A stretch of DNA of 64,000 bases from the NCBI GenBank assembly GCA_030435675.1, contig CM059622.1, forward strand, positions 7,688,001 to 7,752,000. Direction: 5' to 3'. Below are positions 1 to 10,361 of this stretch, in pieces; the first letter of the stretch is position 1, and each line of letters begins with the position of its first letter. The notes beneath the pieces were generated by a model. The model made no database searches and was not told where the DNA came from. It was given only the letters and a program-made list of their open reading frames with translations. A program made the position numbers and the translations under genes. The stretch is from Steinernema hermaphroditum. Taxonomy: Eukaryota > Nematoda > Chromadorea > Rhabditida > Steinernematidae.

Positions 1-3000
1 TTCTTTCACAAGTTTACAGCTTTCATCGCACTGTGATTTGGGCTTGCTACCCATGCGAGGCCAAGTTTTCCACCAACGAAGTCACGGAATGTCAACGCGT
101 AGGCGAGGCAAAAAGCAGAGTGGTTCCTCTGTGAGTTCATGTTGAGATAGTTTGAAACGTCTACATTCTCTTCGCAGAAAGGGTTGTCGGATCCCGGAGT
201 TGGCCTTCCTCGATGACATGAGTCCGGGGTGAAGATCTGAAAGGAACGACTCGGTCTCTCAACGTCCAAAACACTTCAGTTTTCCATATCCTTTGTCTCC
301 CACATTGCTTCCTATGCTCAAGGTCAAATTCCACGCCGGGCGCCACCGCTATGTGCGGCTGAGTTTCGTCGTTTGGAGGTTGTTTGACGCTCTCGGCACC
401 AAGAAAAGAAAGTTAAATGTGACGCCTCCCTCGCGTCCTGACGGGAACATCTGCTACGCAAGCGAAGTTGCTTCGTCACAAAGGGAAAAAAATGAGAAAT
501 CAGGTTGCGCACGACGGTTTGCCCGCCGTCAACATTGTGGAACTGGATTATGTAATTGAGATATATTCAGATTAAAAAACTCTCATCACCGAAAAGAAAA
601 ATCACCGAAAGCAGTGTAGGAGACGAGAAACCAGAAGAAAATACATGTCGGGGAGATGAAAAAGCTGTCTCCTCCGTGCAATTTCCACCCCTGGCGCTTA
701 GTGATGGCTCAAACGATCCGCCAGGGACATATCTACAACATAATGTTGGGCTTTTTTTTTTTTATTTCATCTCGTACGCGAAGAGAACAGACGGCTCATT
801 CACAAACTGAAAAATCCCATTATAATTTCGGCGCTGTGCGAACATACGATGTTTATAAGTCATGGCGGGAGCCTCCGAAGAGTTTTTTAATGTGAATATA
901 CCATGCGCAAGAAGCGCACAAGGCTCTGATTCAAAACAACTCACCGATGTTCTTTGGATAACAAAATTGAGTCCCCGAATTCCTCGGAAATCTGTCGACT
1001 CGTAGATGAGGTTAACCGCTTTAATGTGGTTATAAAAAAGGCTAACGATTTCCTCGCGTGTCCTAAATAATGTCACGTCGCATTAAATTGATTGAAAAGC
1101 ACAATTATTGGATAGCTGCATTGAAAATGTTACAAATGATAGACATTTCTATTTTCGTAATGTTTAGGGCCATGACAAAACCGATGTATTGGTTGTGTCC
1201 GCCACTCGTGCGCCCGCCTTATCCGACCATGGTCATCTCTCATTCTTGTGTCAAACACAATTTTTTTACCCATTAATATCACACCACGGAAGATTTGTCA
1301 CCTGGACATCGCGAAATGCGAAGTGATGTATGGGTGACTGTTTTCAAAGACGTAAATCACTGACAAGGAAATATTTCCAAGTGCCCGACGAGGATCGGGT
1401 TAAGATATGGTGGGGGTGATAGAGCTTAGGCAATCCCGTGCCCTTAATCAAGATTCACTACCTAAACACCCCTCGAAAGTTAGGCCAATATGAATATAGT
1501 CAACCTGGGCAATATCGGTGTATGGCCGAACTGGGTAGGGCCTTGTCTGACATTTTTGTACTTCAGGTTCGACTTCGCTCCGGCCCATATTTTTTCTTTT
1601 CGGCTCTCCAACATATTTAAGTTTGTTTTTTCCTCGAACTCAGTCTTATCCCACCTTCAGTTATGAATGCTAACGATATTCTGCTTCTCCCTACAAGGGT
1701 ACGGTAAAATATGTAAAGCTAAGATCGACGCGAGACTAGTGGCAAACGGTAGGCCTTGGTGAGTATATAAGCTATGCAAAAAAAAAAAATTAACTGCCCA
1801 TATGCGCTCTAAGTCCGTCAAAAAAGGATGCGATAACCTTTCTCATCCATGTCATATTCGTTTCTCATCGGTGATTCCCAGGCGACAAAGTGTATACTTA
1901 AGCTCACAATTTAGCTACACCCATGCTCATCAACATTGCCGAAGTTGACTATATTCATGTTGGCTTAACTTTCGAGGGGTGTTTAGGTAGTGAATCTTTA
2001 TTGAGGGCATGAGATTCGGTGTGCGCGTGATTGCCTACACCGAGCCCAACATATCTTAACCCAATCTTCGTCGGGCACTTCGAAACATTCCTTTGTGAGT
2101 TATACCTATCCCTGTGTTGAACAAATAAGATAACATGGGCGAATCTACATAGTCAAAGAAAGTTCATTTCTACTGTGCGGAAATAGAGGCCAAATGTGGA
2201 AAAAATGGCCCTTCACGAATGATGCCTGAAACCTCAGCTTTTCGAGTTGGCCCTCTCGATGGCCCTCTACTTTGAGCTGATACCCTTTTGTTGTTTTCAC
2301 AGGACGAATGGTGAATACATTGAGTGAGATTTAGACTACTGGTGTTAATAAACTGTCATTGTAATTTTGTAACGTTTTCAATGCAGCAACCAATAAGACA
2401 AACCTGACAGGGTTGCCATTGCCTTCCTTGTGTAATATGTGTTCGTAAAGTTTCTGATCAGCTTGCATGTAGATCGAGCACGTACGAACTCGATGGATAG
2501 GCCTGTTATCTATCATATCCACCGGAACCGAAAGAGAACGCTTTGATCGACTGTCATTTGAGTAACTAAACAAGTTTTCCTGCAGGTATACGAGCGAGCG
2601 ATGAACCCACCGAGAGGAAAATTCTTCGAAATATTGATCCCTATAAGAATGCTGAGGATCTGGGAGCTGTGACATTGAAGCGTACAAATTACTTTCCCCC
2701 GAGTTTTGTATCTGCTCCATGTCTCTGCGTATACGGCTGTTAAGTCCACAACCGTGCTCTGAAACGCCCCAAGTGTTGATAATAACGCTTGCATATACCC
2801 TTACGGTCTTCGGGTGCGTGGGAACTGTCGGTTTGTTCAGCGCTTCTCTTCATACGGATCTTAGCATGGTTGATAGCGTCGTCCGCATAAATCACCGAAT
2901 GGTAATTCTTCGGACGTTTGTCCAGATCAAAATATCGGGAAACCTTGTCGATCGTGTATGACGTTCCATCGCCAAGATGAACATGACCATCGAAGATTCC

Positions 3001-3429
3001 GTCAAGAATTGACCCGTATACAGTGGAGTGAGGATCGTCTCGTACATATCCATTGAAAAGGAAACGGTGAGGCTTCACGTGCTGGTTGACATCCCGGCCG
3101 TCTTCATCGACGTAAAAGTCATCTGCGAAAACGTCGAACCCCTCCTCAATTGGCTCCAAATGCAGATGGAACGTTCTAAGACAGTTCGAGATTAGCAAAA
3201 GTGCAAATAGGACCGGCTTCCAGAAGGCCTTGAACACCAGGGAGACGTAGTTCCAATGTCCTGCCAAGAAGCCAGTCTCAACCGCCCGACTCAGCCCCCG
3301 CCGCCAGAGATGCTGAAGAAGCGCTACAACTTCGAAGTCCGCGCTGCCAGCAAGCTTCACCCGCTGCGTTCCGACAACGCGTTTCGCCCGGATAGCAGTC
3401 TTCCTCTGATTTTCGCTCGCTCCACCCAT
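1..3429 (-). CDS. sup-17: ADAM10/SUP-17-type transmembrane metalloprotease, 5' part only
   Basis: Membrane disintegrin-metalloprotease of the ADAM10 family, the sheddase that cuts Notch-type receptors. Exons read on the minus strand: 3429-2805, 2758-2404, 1062-945 and 236-32; phases agree (1, 2, 0, 1) and the gene continues off the left edge. Exon 1 carries a hydrophobic signal-like stretch (near 3240-3180) and the ADAM10 prodomain. Exon 2 has a cysteine-containing prodomain segment (QHGCG) and a furin-like site RSKRS before the catalytic domain. Exons 3-4 match the start of the metalloprotease domain (VNLIYESTDFRGIRGLNF, FCLAYALTFRDF, LGLAWVASP). The zinc site, disintegrin domain and membrane helix lie outside the window. 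The N-terminus is uncertain: the ATG at 3429 gives about 55 residues encoded antisense to a dispersed repeat, while an acceptor-like site at 3261 would start the exon without a local ATG. Confidence 0.85.
1360..2100. mobile_element. Foldback/MITE-like element in an ADAM10 intron
   Basis: The arms at about 1360-1517 and 1931-2100 are inverted copies of each other (for example CTACCTAAACACCCCTCG at 1456 against its complement near 1975, and TTAAGATATG against its complement). They are separated by about 410 nt of AT-rich sequence with no ORF. Long imperfect terminal inverted repeats without a transposase suggest a non-autonomous DNA element. It lies wholly within the intron 1063-2403. Confidence 0.75.
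2160..2305 (+). repeat. Dispersed repeat B, copy 1
   Basis: About 140 nt resembling 50684-50828 in the same orientation. Shared landmarks, in order, are GAGGCCAAATGT, a TGCCTGAAA block and CTACTTTGAGCTG. It lies in the same ADAM10 intron as the foldback element. No coding potential was seen. Confidence 0.7.
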
Positions 3430-3690
3430 AGAAGCCACTGAGAGTGCTCCACAACTCCGACGCCCGCGCCGCCACCCGAGCTGAAGATGTGTTCGCTGTG
3501 CTCCACCGTCTCGGGAGCCAGCTCCTCGTCTCTCTGATGCCCGCGCAAACTGATGGGATCGCCGCGTTCTACTCTGATGCCGTCCCTGTGCTGAAGCCAG
3601 AAGAAGGCCGGCGACTGCGGTGTAACAATGTGGTTCTTGTGCATTTGTGACTTCTCACAAGGCTTAAGCCTTTGATACGAGAAATAAACT
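3256..3690 (+). repeat. Dispersed repeat A, copy 1
   Basis: Shares long blocks with 44330-44730 (inverted there) and 6945-7235. Common landmarks are ACCCGAGCTGAAGA, GTGCTCCACCGTCTC, CTGATGGGATCGCCG, AAGCCAGAAGAAG, GTGGTTCTTGTGCAT and a tail GATACGAGAAATAAACT. The tail contains AATAAA. The element overlaps the first exon of the ADAM10 gene on the other strand. No known family was recognised. Confidence 0.75.
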
Positions 3691-6164
3691 TGCAGAACCC
3701 GTAAACAGGAAGGAACTAACCTATTATGTGACCTAAATTTCAGTTTCATTGGCCGTAATGTTCCATCGATGGACCGCTTTGTCCTGGAGATGCTAAGAGG
3801 GCGGTAGTTCAGGGTCTCAAAAGTGTCCAGAAAGTGGTTGATACCGCATACTTAAATAAAATCAGGGGGTAAGTCTTCCTACAAGAAGCTTCCTTACCCG
3901 AGACAAACAACGAGGAGAACACAAATAGGGTTACGTGGTGATTCATCACTACTGATCGGCGGCCAGCCATCACACCCGCATCGTGAAGCCCTGAAACGGC
4001 GTCAGTCAGCGCTACAGATCCACGAGCACGAGGAACGTCAGAAGCACAGGGCGGCGCACGAACAGTACATTCTGATAGTCATCATGGCGAACGTCTGTAC
4101 CGATTAACACGAAAAATGTGAGAACGCAGGTCTCGCGAAGATGAGTCACATCGCGGACATCGAAGAAAATTGATAAAAAAGTGGAAAAAGTGACTCAACG
4201 CTGGTTGCGGATATTAAACGGAAAATGGTCACTGAGCAAAGTAATCACATTGAACTTTCCACGACGGATTATTTATCGATCGCCATCCCCCGTTTGCCCA
4301 CGCGCATAACTTCGTAATGAGCGACTGTAGAGCTCGTGAATTGCTGCAGGAGGCCGAATCGATATTCGACGAGAATCGGGAGGCCCAAGAACAAAAGAGA
4401 TATTGGAAGCAGGGGAGTGGTCGATCTCCCGCAGATCAAAGGTGCGATCAGCTCAGGTGGGAGCCGGCGGCGGGAAGCCTCGTGTCAATTTGGTTATGGC
4501 CGACGGTGCCTCGACGCTCTTCTTTCACAGCGCCGACATTTGAGAAGCAAAAAATAGTTATTCCCAGAGGGGGTCCTTTGGTCAGCAGCACCCGTTTGTT
4601 CAACGCCGCGACTCATCGAGCAGATGGCAAGCACCGAGGGGGGGGGGAAGAAGAACGGACGAACGTCGAACAACGTTCGCAGCGAACGCAGCCACCACCT
4701 TCAATGGCGCTGGCACGCCGTGATCGAATTATGGGTCTCAGCCAGTGCTGTCGGATCGGATTGGAACTCGGATAATCCGAATCTGAAAAAAAACGGACCC
4801 GTCGTTTCTCCATTTATATATAGGGTATATCACTCAGGAAAGAAACTACTACAGACAGCATGTCGTCTCTTTGTCCGTGTGGGCTAGACAGTTTACACCG
4901 GTGCGCAGAGTCTGGCGTCTTTTTAGTCACCCTCAAGGTGAGGAGTCATCCCTCAGAGTCAAGTTTCGGATTCGAACAACAAGATGACTAACTTTGCGGA
5001 TGTTGAATGGAGCTTCAACACCCGCTATGGATGCAAGCAGCTCGTTGTCACCCCGATTAGCAGCAAAGAAGAGGACATGGTCTACATGGTCTGGATTGGT
5101 CTACACATGGGCCAAGTATCGAGGAGGATACCGTTCGTGGACCACAGGAGTAATTAGGACCACATTCGCGACAACCGAAGTCCTGTTTCTAGACGTTAGA
5201 CAAACACTAGCAGTATCGGCCGCCTACGGCGGCGTCTATGTTGCTTCGTGCTTAATGCTTAATACTCATGCCCTGTTTTGCTCCATGTTCATCCTCATTC
5301 ATGTCTCCGCCCTGTCCATAGTTTATCCCACCATGCTTCATCTTATTCCCCGTCCAGTCCTCCATGTTACAAAGCTTTGACCATCTCTGCCCCAGTTTAT
5401 GCCCCATCTTTTCTGTGACTATGCCCTATCTCTTCCCCCCGTCCATGCCTCATCTTATTCCACGTTCATGCCACATCCCTTCCGCGGCCAATGCTCATCT
5501 TTTCCTCGTTCCATGATGTTCAACTCTGTCCATCACCCTTTCCATGGTCAAAGCTACATTCTATAACCCGGCCTATCCCGGGTCCAGCCCCAGTACATGC
5601 CTCAGATTACATGTTTATGGTCTCCTAGCATGTTCAAATGCTACAGCTGGTTGATGCTACTGACGAAACTATCTCCCTAAATGCTCAAATCATGTAAAGC
5701 GCGTGACGCTGTGCATATATGTTAAGTCAATTCCTTCTCTATCAATGCTCATATCATCACTACTCCTTGCTCGGATTCTTGAAAACTGGCCTATTCATGT
5801 AAAGATTATGATGAGACCCTTTGCACATCTGACTTATCTGACAGACTCTCTTCAAGATTCTGATGCTCAGATGATGTGAGCAAAGCTGATCTATTGCACT
5901 TTGCACATCTATTGCACAGCGATCGGTCGGGTCGTCCACTCGCTCTCTCTGCGGCTGTCTGAGTTCGCTCGGATGAGTTGAGTGAGCGGTCGTTCTCGGC
6001 CATTGCTGGTGGCGAAATGATCGCCCTGTTCCAATCCGTCGTGGCTGGCGTGGAATGTACAGATTTATTTTACAATATCATATGCTTACACATAGTTGCA
6101 CCCAAAGTTATCACCATCTTCGTTCGTAGTTTCTTCTTGTCCTTCTGCCGCGGAGACGATCCCT
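3691..6164. other. Gene-poor stretch with a degenerate minisatellite
   Basis: No supported gene. Between about 5262 and 5560 the + strand contains an imperfect tandem array built on CCATGC-CATCTTATTCC-like units of roughly 30-45 nt. The rest (including an open frame at 4317-4775) shows no recognisable domain and no convincing splice structure. It lies upstream of the ADAM10 first exon, so it may hold that promoter. Confidence 0.5.
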
Positions 6165-6890
6165 TCAAACAATGGAACTTCGGACCTGAGCTTCAGACGT
6201 TTGCTCTCCTCGGTAGCACCACAATGAGAGATCTTCGGTCCGTGCGAGGTTCTGCCAGCGTTGAGTTCCTACTGTCCTCACGATGTCGTCCCTCCAGCGT
6301 GTCCTCGGTCTTCCCAGCGGGCGTGTGTTCGGAAGCCTCCATTCCGTGATCCGGGTGGACCATTTGTTGCGGTCTTCGACGTTGTTCGCCAATTTCCACG
6401 CGAACGTCCACTTCCGTTTAATCGCAGTTTCGCAGATGTCTTTCACTTTCGTCACTCCTCGAATCCAATCGTTTGTTCTTCTGTCTAGTAGTCTCACTCC
6501 GATCATCCGACGCTCCATTCTTCGTTGCGCTGCCGCCAGTTTCTTCTTCATTGACTTGGTAAGGGCCCAAGTTTCGGATCCATAAAGCATTGTTGGCAGG
6601 ATGCACATGTCGAACAGCCTTCTTTTCCATTTCATGTCTACGGATGGGGAAGTTAGGAGAACTTTATGTTGCCTGAACGCATTCCATCCGGAGCTGATGC
6701 GGCGTCCTACTTCTTTTCTGTGGTCTCTGATCATCTGGACTTCCTGGCCTAAATATACGAAGCTTTTTACACACTCTAAACTCACATCATTTAGGCGAAT
6801 GTCGAGTTCTTCATTCGTCAAGATTTTCGTCTTCGTCTCGTTGATCTTTAGCCCATGTCGTCGGGAGATGGCGTTGAGCTCGTTTACCAT
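6165..6890 (-). pseudogene. RTE-like non-LTR retrotransposon, 3' reverse-transcriptase fragment
   Basis: A 241-codon open frame matches the C-terminal end of reverse transcriptase in RTE/BovB-type non-LTR elements. It begins near the end of the palm/thumb region (LKINETKTKIL, VKSFVYLGQEV) and runs through the typical tail ([41 protein letters not shown]). There is no upstream palm with a YxDD box and no endonuclease, so this is a 5'-truncated copy. A second, shorter copy of the same family lies at 58904-59330 on the same strand. Confidence 0.85.
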
Positions 6891-6944
6891 CGTCTGAAGC
6901 TCTTCTTGCGAGTTGGCAATTAGTGCTATTGAACGTAAGCCAAA

Positions 6945-7235
6945 TTATATCTCGCTAAGAAGACCGTCTGCACCGCTCGACCACCCGCGCCGTCCACTCA
7001 TGCCGAAGAATCGCTCCAACTTCGAAGTCTGCTCCGCCAACCGCTCCGTCGATGAGTTTCTGTTTCGTCCGCCGAGCTCCACCTTCCGCGCTACTTCCGG
7101 ATAAAGCTTTTTTGTTGCTTCGAAGCCCGCGCACACTGATGGGACAGCCGCCTTCAACTCCGATGTCGTGCCCTCCGCCGAAGAAAGAAGAAAAGCAGCG
7201 ACAACAGTGATATACGGTTCTTCATTATGCATTAT
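6945..7235 (+). repeat. Dispersed repeat A, copy 2 (diverged)
   Basis: Matches copies at 3256-3690 and 44330-44730 in order: an AATCGCTCCAACTTCGAAGTC block like copy 1, then GCGCACACTGATGGGA, a GAAGAAAG-rich stretch and a GGTTCTTC-TGCAT end. It is more diverged than the other two copies are from each other. It sits between the RTE fragment and the integrase relic, in a repeat-rich cluster. Confidence 0.6.
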
Positions 7236-7288
7236 GAGATTTCTTGCATGACGAATGTCATTGAGTCAAGAGTAACTAAATAAATGAG

Positions 7289-7540
7289 ATGAGCGTAAAT
7301 GAGCGAGTATTCATCCCTGAAAGGCAGCAAAAACGCATCATGAACACGCTGCACGAAAGCCATTTTGGCGCAACAAAGATGAAAGCGCTGGCGAGGTCGG
7401 TAATTTGGTTTCCAAGCCTCGATAAAATGATAGAATCTAAAGCTCGAAAATGCACCAAGTGCGCGGAAGTAGGACCGGAGAAGGTAAAAATTCCACTCCG
7501 CCAGTGGGAAATCCCAGACCCAGACTCCCCTGTGTTCTAC
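7289..7540 (+). pseudogene. Retroelement integrase zinc-binding (H2C2) relic
   Basis: The frame carries the signature of the integrase N-terminal zinc-binding domain of LTR retrotransposons: HESHFGATKM, then a VIWFPSLDKMIES helix and KCTKCAEV, giving an H-x3-H and C-x2-C pair spaced as in Ty3/gypsy or BEL/Pao proteins. Beyond roughly 7540 the frame loses similarity and no catalytic core (DDE) follows, so it is a fragment. It cannot be assigned to a clade from this piece alone. Confidence 0.75.
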
Positions 7541-7805
7541 GTGCTTCACAACACGTATAACTTCTGGTTAACTGCTTTGAACGCTCCAGATTTTATTTTC
7601 TTTGTACCGTCATACCGTCATATCACGTCGAGAAGCATAAGCACCAGACAGACTGTCGCCCGAGGCCAGACCGATTTGCCTGAGTTCGCTGCGTGGTGCT
7701 GCTTCTGTTGCCTCGCAGCCAAGGCGAAACGAAGCCAGTTGTCACGAGTCATAAGTAATTTAAATAAACCAGTAATCTAACAACTGAGCATACAATCGAT
7801 CAAAT

Positions 7806-8535
7806 CTAATTAAACCCTACATCTCCGTACTGATTAGCCGTATCCCCGCTTTGAGATGGTGTGGAAATCGGCGTTCCCGACATGTAGCCTTGGTCCCTAT
7901 CGTAAAGGAATCCGGCCGACGAAGAAGCGGCACCGGAGTTTCCTCTCAACGCCGATGGATAATTGCTTAAACCAGACATGGTAAAAGACTCCTGGACAGC
8001 TGCAGATTTGCTGTCGGCTGGCATGTGCACGCCGATATTTGCGCGATTCCTCTGGCGCAGCATCTCGTACGTCGTTCCCGTGCTCTTCGTCTCATTTGAG
8101 TACTGTACGACCAATTACGGTGAACGAGAAGTAAAGAGGAAAGAAACGTACCTTGAGCCATAGGTCATTCAGCATGGGCCGTATACGTTCCGAGCATGTC
8201 GACATCGACAAAAAATTGGCAGCTGTGAGCGATGTAAATCCAATAAGTGCGTAAAACCAAGGCCCTTTCGGACCAAAGTGCAACTTCTGGGGTAGCTTCT
8301 GCCTAGCGTAATACATGGCTCCCATCACACCGAGGGCAAAGGGAAGCCCACGACCCAATGTCATCTCAGAAGTGCAGCTCTTTAGGGTGGTCGTCAGCTT
8401 CTCTTGGTCCTCCGACGAGATTCTCTTCAGCAACCACTGCATCTGCTCGCTGTTTATCATCAGACCTTTCCCGTCGCCTTCTGACGAAGACGACATCATG
8501 TCGTCGCCTAACGGACCCGGAGGACTCGATTCCAT
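7806..8535 (-). CDS. OCIA-domain protein (OCIAD1/asrij-like)
   Basis: Predicted 226-residue protein. Exons are 8535-8152 and 8102-7806, joined by a 49-nt GT-AG intron in phase 0. Residues about 25-115 match the OCIA domain: a helix (QMQWLLKRISSEDQEKL), two hydrophobic helices (LPFALGVMGAMYYA, WFYALIGFTSLTAANFLS) and a conserved STCSERIRPML end. OCIA proteins sit on endosomes and mitochondria and in animals influence JAK/STAT and Notch signalling in blood cells; that role is family knowledge, not shown here. The C-terminal half is low-complexity and polar. The ATG at 8535 is chosen because a TTTCAG acceptor ends five bases upstream, suggesting trans-splicing or a 5' UTR intron. Confidence 0.88.
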
Positions 8536-8540
8536 CTTCA

Positions 8541-8546
8541 CTGAAA
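8541..8546 (-). promoter_or_regulatory. Acceptor site upstream of the OCIA-domain start codon
   Basis: TTTCAG on the minus strand, with its G five bases before the ATG. This is the consensus nematode splice acceptor. Either a spliced leader or a 5' UTR exon would be joined here. Confidence 0.6.
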
Positions 8547-9390
8547 CAAATCAGATAATAGGAAGAAGGCAAAATCACTCGATCAATGAGAGGCGAAATT
8601 AATTGACGCCAGCGGCTCCGCTCACAGCCACCGTAACCAACACAAACGAAAACCTCATGTGATTCGAAGATCAAGCATGGCCAAAACACAATTTCTGAAA
8701 GGACACAAAGCAACACAAGTGCACACCCCTCCCAGCTGTTCATAACTTTGTAATTCGGAAAAATCGTATCTCTTCAAACCATCAGGGTGACTGCTGTGAG
8801 ACACCACAATGCACTGGCGAAGTATTAGGGACAACAGAAAAGTAGGTTTCTCTTTTTCGTGTCCACCTGCACATTTTATTGAAAAAAACCGAAACTGTTG
8901 TTTAAATGCGAAATATTCCGTAGTTCTTGTATGTTAATTCAGCGTTGTTCTAAAAAGAACATTGGTGCTCGTCTGTTGAGACAATTTCCAGGTTTCCCCG
9001 TCCACACATCGTATTGATTAGAATAAAAGACTCGAAGGATTTCTCCAAAAACATAATTAGTTGTGATAATTCCTCTATGGCGAAAAGTTACCAACACCTT
9101 CGGCACCCATTGGAGTATTTCAGGCAGAACATCGGCGTTGCTATCTCCGAAATCGAATCAGAGAAAAAAATGGAGAGACGGACGAAAGTGCGAAATATAC
9201 TGTTCGGTGTCATTTCAAGTTGATGTGTCTTGCAACGAATGTTGCTACCGTTCAATTTCCGTTTTACCTCTTTCGATCTCTTTTCTATCCACGTGTTTTC
9301 TGGGTGTTGTCATTTCGCAGTTTTAATTCGCCGAATTTATCGGTTTCCGGGGTGTTTTCCGTGCTTATTGTTGTACATCTTTTCAAGGTG
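8547..9390. other. Divergent intergenic region between the OCIA gene and rpl-15
   Basis: No gene seen. The two flanking genes are transcribed away from each other, so both promoters probably lie here. No core promoter motif stood out. Confidence 0.45.
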
Positions 9391-9400
9391 TTATTTTCAG
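9391..9400 (+). promoter_or_regulatory. Probable trans-splice acceptor of rpl-15
   Basis: TTATTTTCAG immediately before the GTAAAC leader and ATG of rpl-15. It is preceded by a T-rich stretch, as in outrons. Confidence 0.6.
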
Positions 9401-9406
9401 GTAAAC

Positions 9407-10127
9407 ATGGGAGCTTACAAGTATATGCAAGAGATCTGGCGTAAGAAGCAGTCGGAAGCTCTGCGTTATCTTCTCCGCATCCGCTGCTGGCAGTATCGCC
9501 AACTCACCGCTGTCCATCGCGCTCCTCGACCTACCCGCCCCGAGAAGGCCCGCCGTTTGGGATACAAGGCCAAGCAAGGTAAAGAGGCTTCTGTCCGATG
9601 TATCCATGTTTTCCTTTCAGGTTTCGTAATCTACCGCGTCCGTGTCCGCCGTGGTGGTCGCAAGCGCCCCGTTTGCAAGGGTCAGACCTACGGTAAGCCC
9701 AAGACCCACGGAGTTAATGAACTGAAGTTTGCCCGCGGAAAGCAGTCTGTCGCAGAGGTTAGTCCTTGCTGCTGTGGGGCAGTGTAACTACGGGGCAGAG
9801 TAACTATCGTTCTGCTTGTAGGAGCGCGCTGGCCGTCGTCTTGGAAACCTCCGCGTCTTGAACTCCTACTGGGTTGGTCAGGATGCCACCTTCAAATTCT
9901 ACGAAGTCATCCTTGTCGACCCCTCTCACAACGCCATTCGCCGTGATCACCGCATGCAATGGATCTGCAACCCTGTCCACAAGCACCGCGAGCTCCGTGG
10001 ATTGACCTCTGCCGGACGCAGCAGTCGTGGTTTGGGCAAGGGACACCGTTTCTCGAAGACTACTGGAGGTTCTCGTCGCAAGTGCTGGCTCCGCAGAAAC
10101 ACTCTTTCTCTGCTCCGCAAGCGTTAA
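9407..10127 (+). CDS. rpl-15: 60S ribosomal protein L15 (eL15)
   Basis: Component of the large cytosolic ribosomal subunit. Exons are 9407-9578, 9621-9757 and 9822-10127, separated by introns of 42 and 64 nt. The joined frame gives 204 residues, the usual length of eukaryotic L15. Matching motifs include the start [16 protein letters not shown], the [14 protein letters not shown] block, the [15 protein letters not shown] block and the basic C-terminus ending LLRKR. A TTTTCAG acceptor ends at 9400, six bases before the ATG, consistent with trans-splicing. The gene converges with eya, whose stop codon is 235 nt downstream on the other strand. Confidence 0.97.
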
Positions 10128-10179
10128 AGTGTTTATTGTCCGGGCCGCTGTTGCTGTTGTTGGTGATTGTTATAAACTC

Positions 10180-10185
10180 TTTATT
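10180..10185 (-). terminator. Poly(A) signal of eya
   Basis: AATAAA on the minus strand, 177 nt beyond the eya stop codon. It lies between the two convergent genes. Confidence 0.5.
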
Positions 10186-10361
10186 AATATCTGTTGTAGC
10201 CCTTGAGTTCTGTCCATGGTGTTGGCGCCCCAGCTTGTCGGTGGTCCGTGGGAATGGTGTTTATATACTCGATGGGAAATAAGACCGCGGCAAGGGGGGT
10301 TGTCAGAGACTGTTGACTATCGTGAAGAAATGTTCCTATTCGGATGTAGAACTCTGTGACT

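Noticed and set aside
4317..4775. 152-codon + strand frame
   Set aside because: No similarity, low-complexity G-run inside, no splice or poly(A) context.
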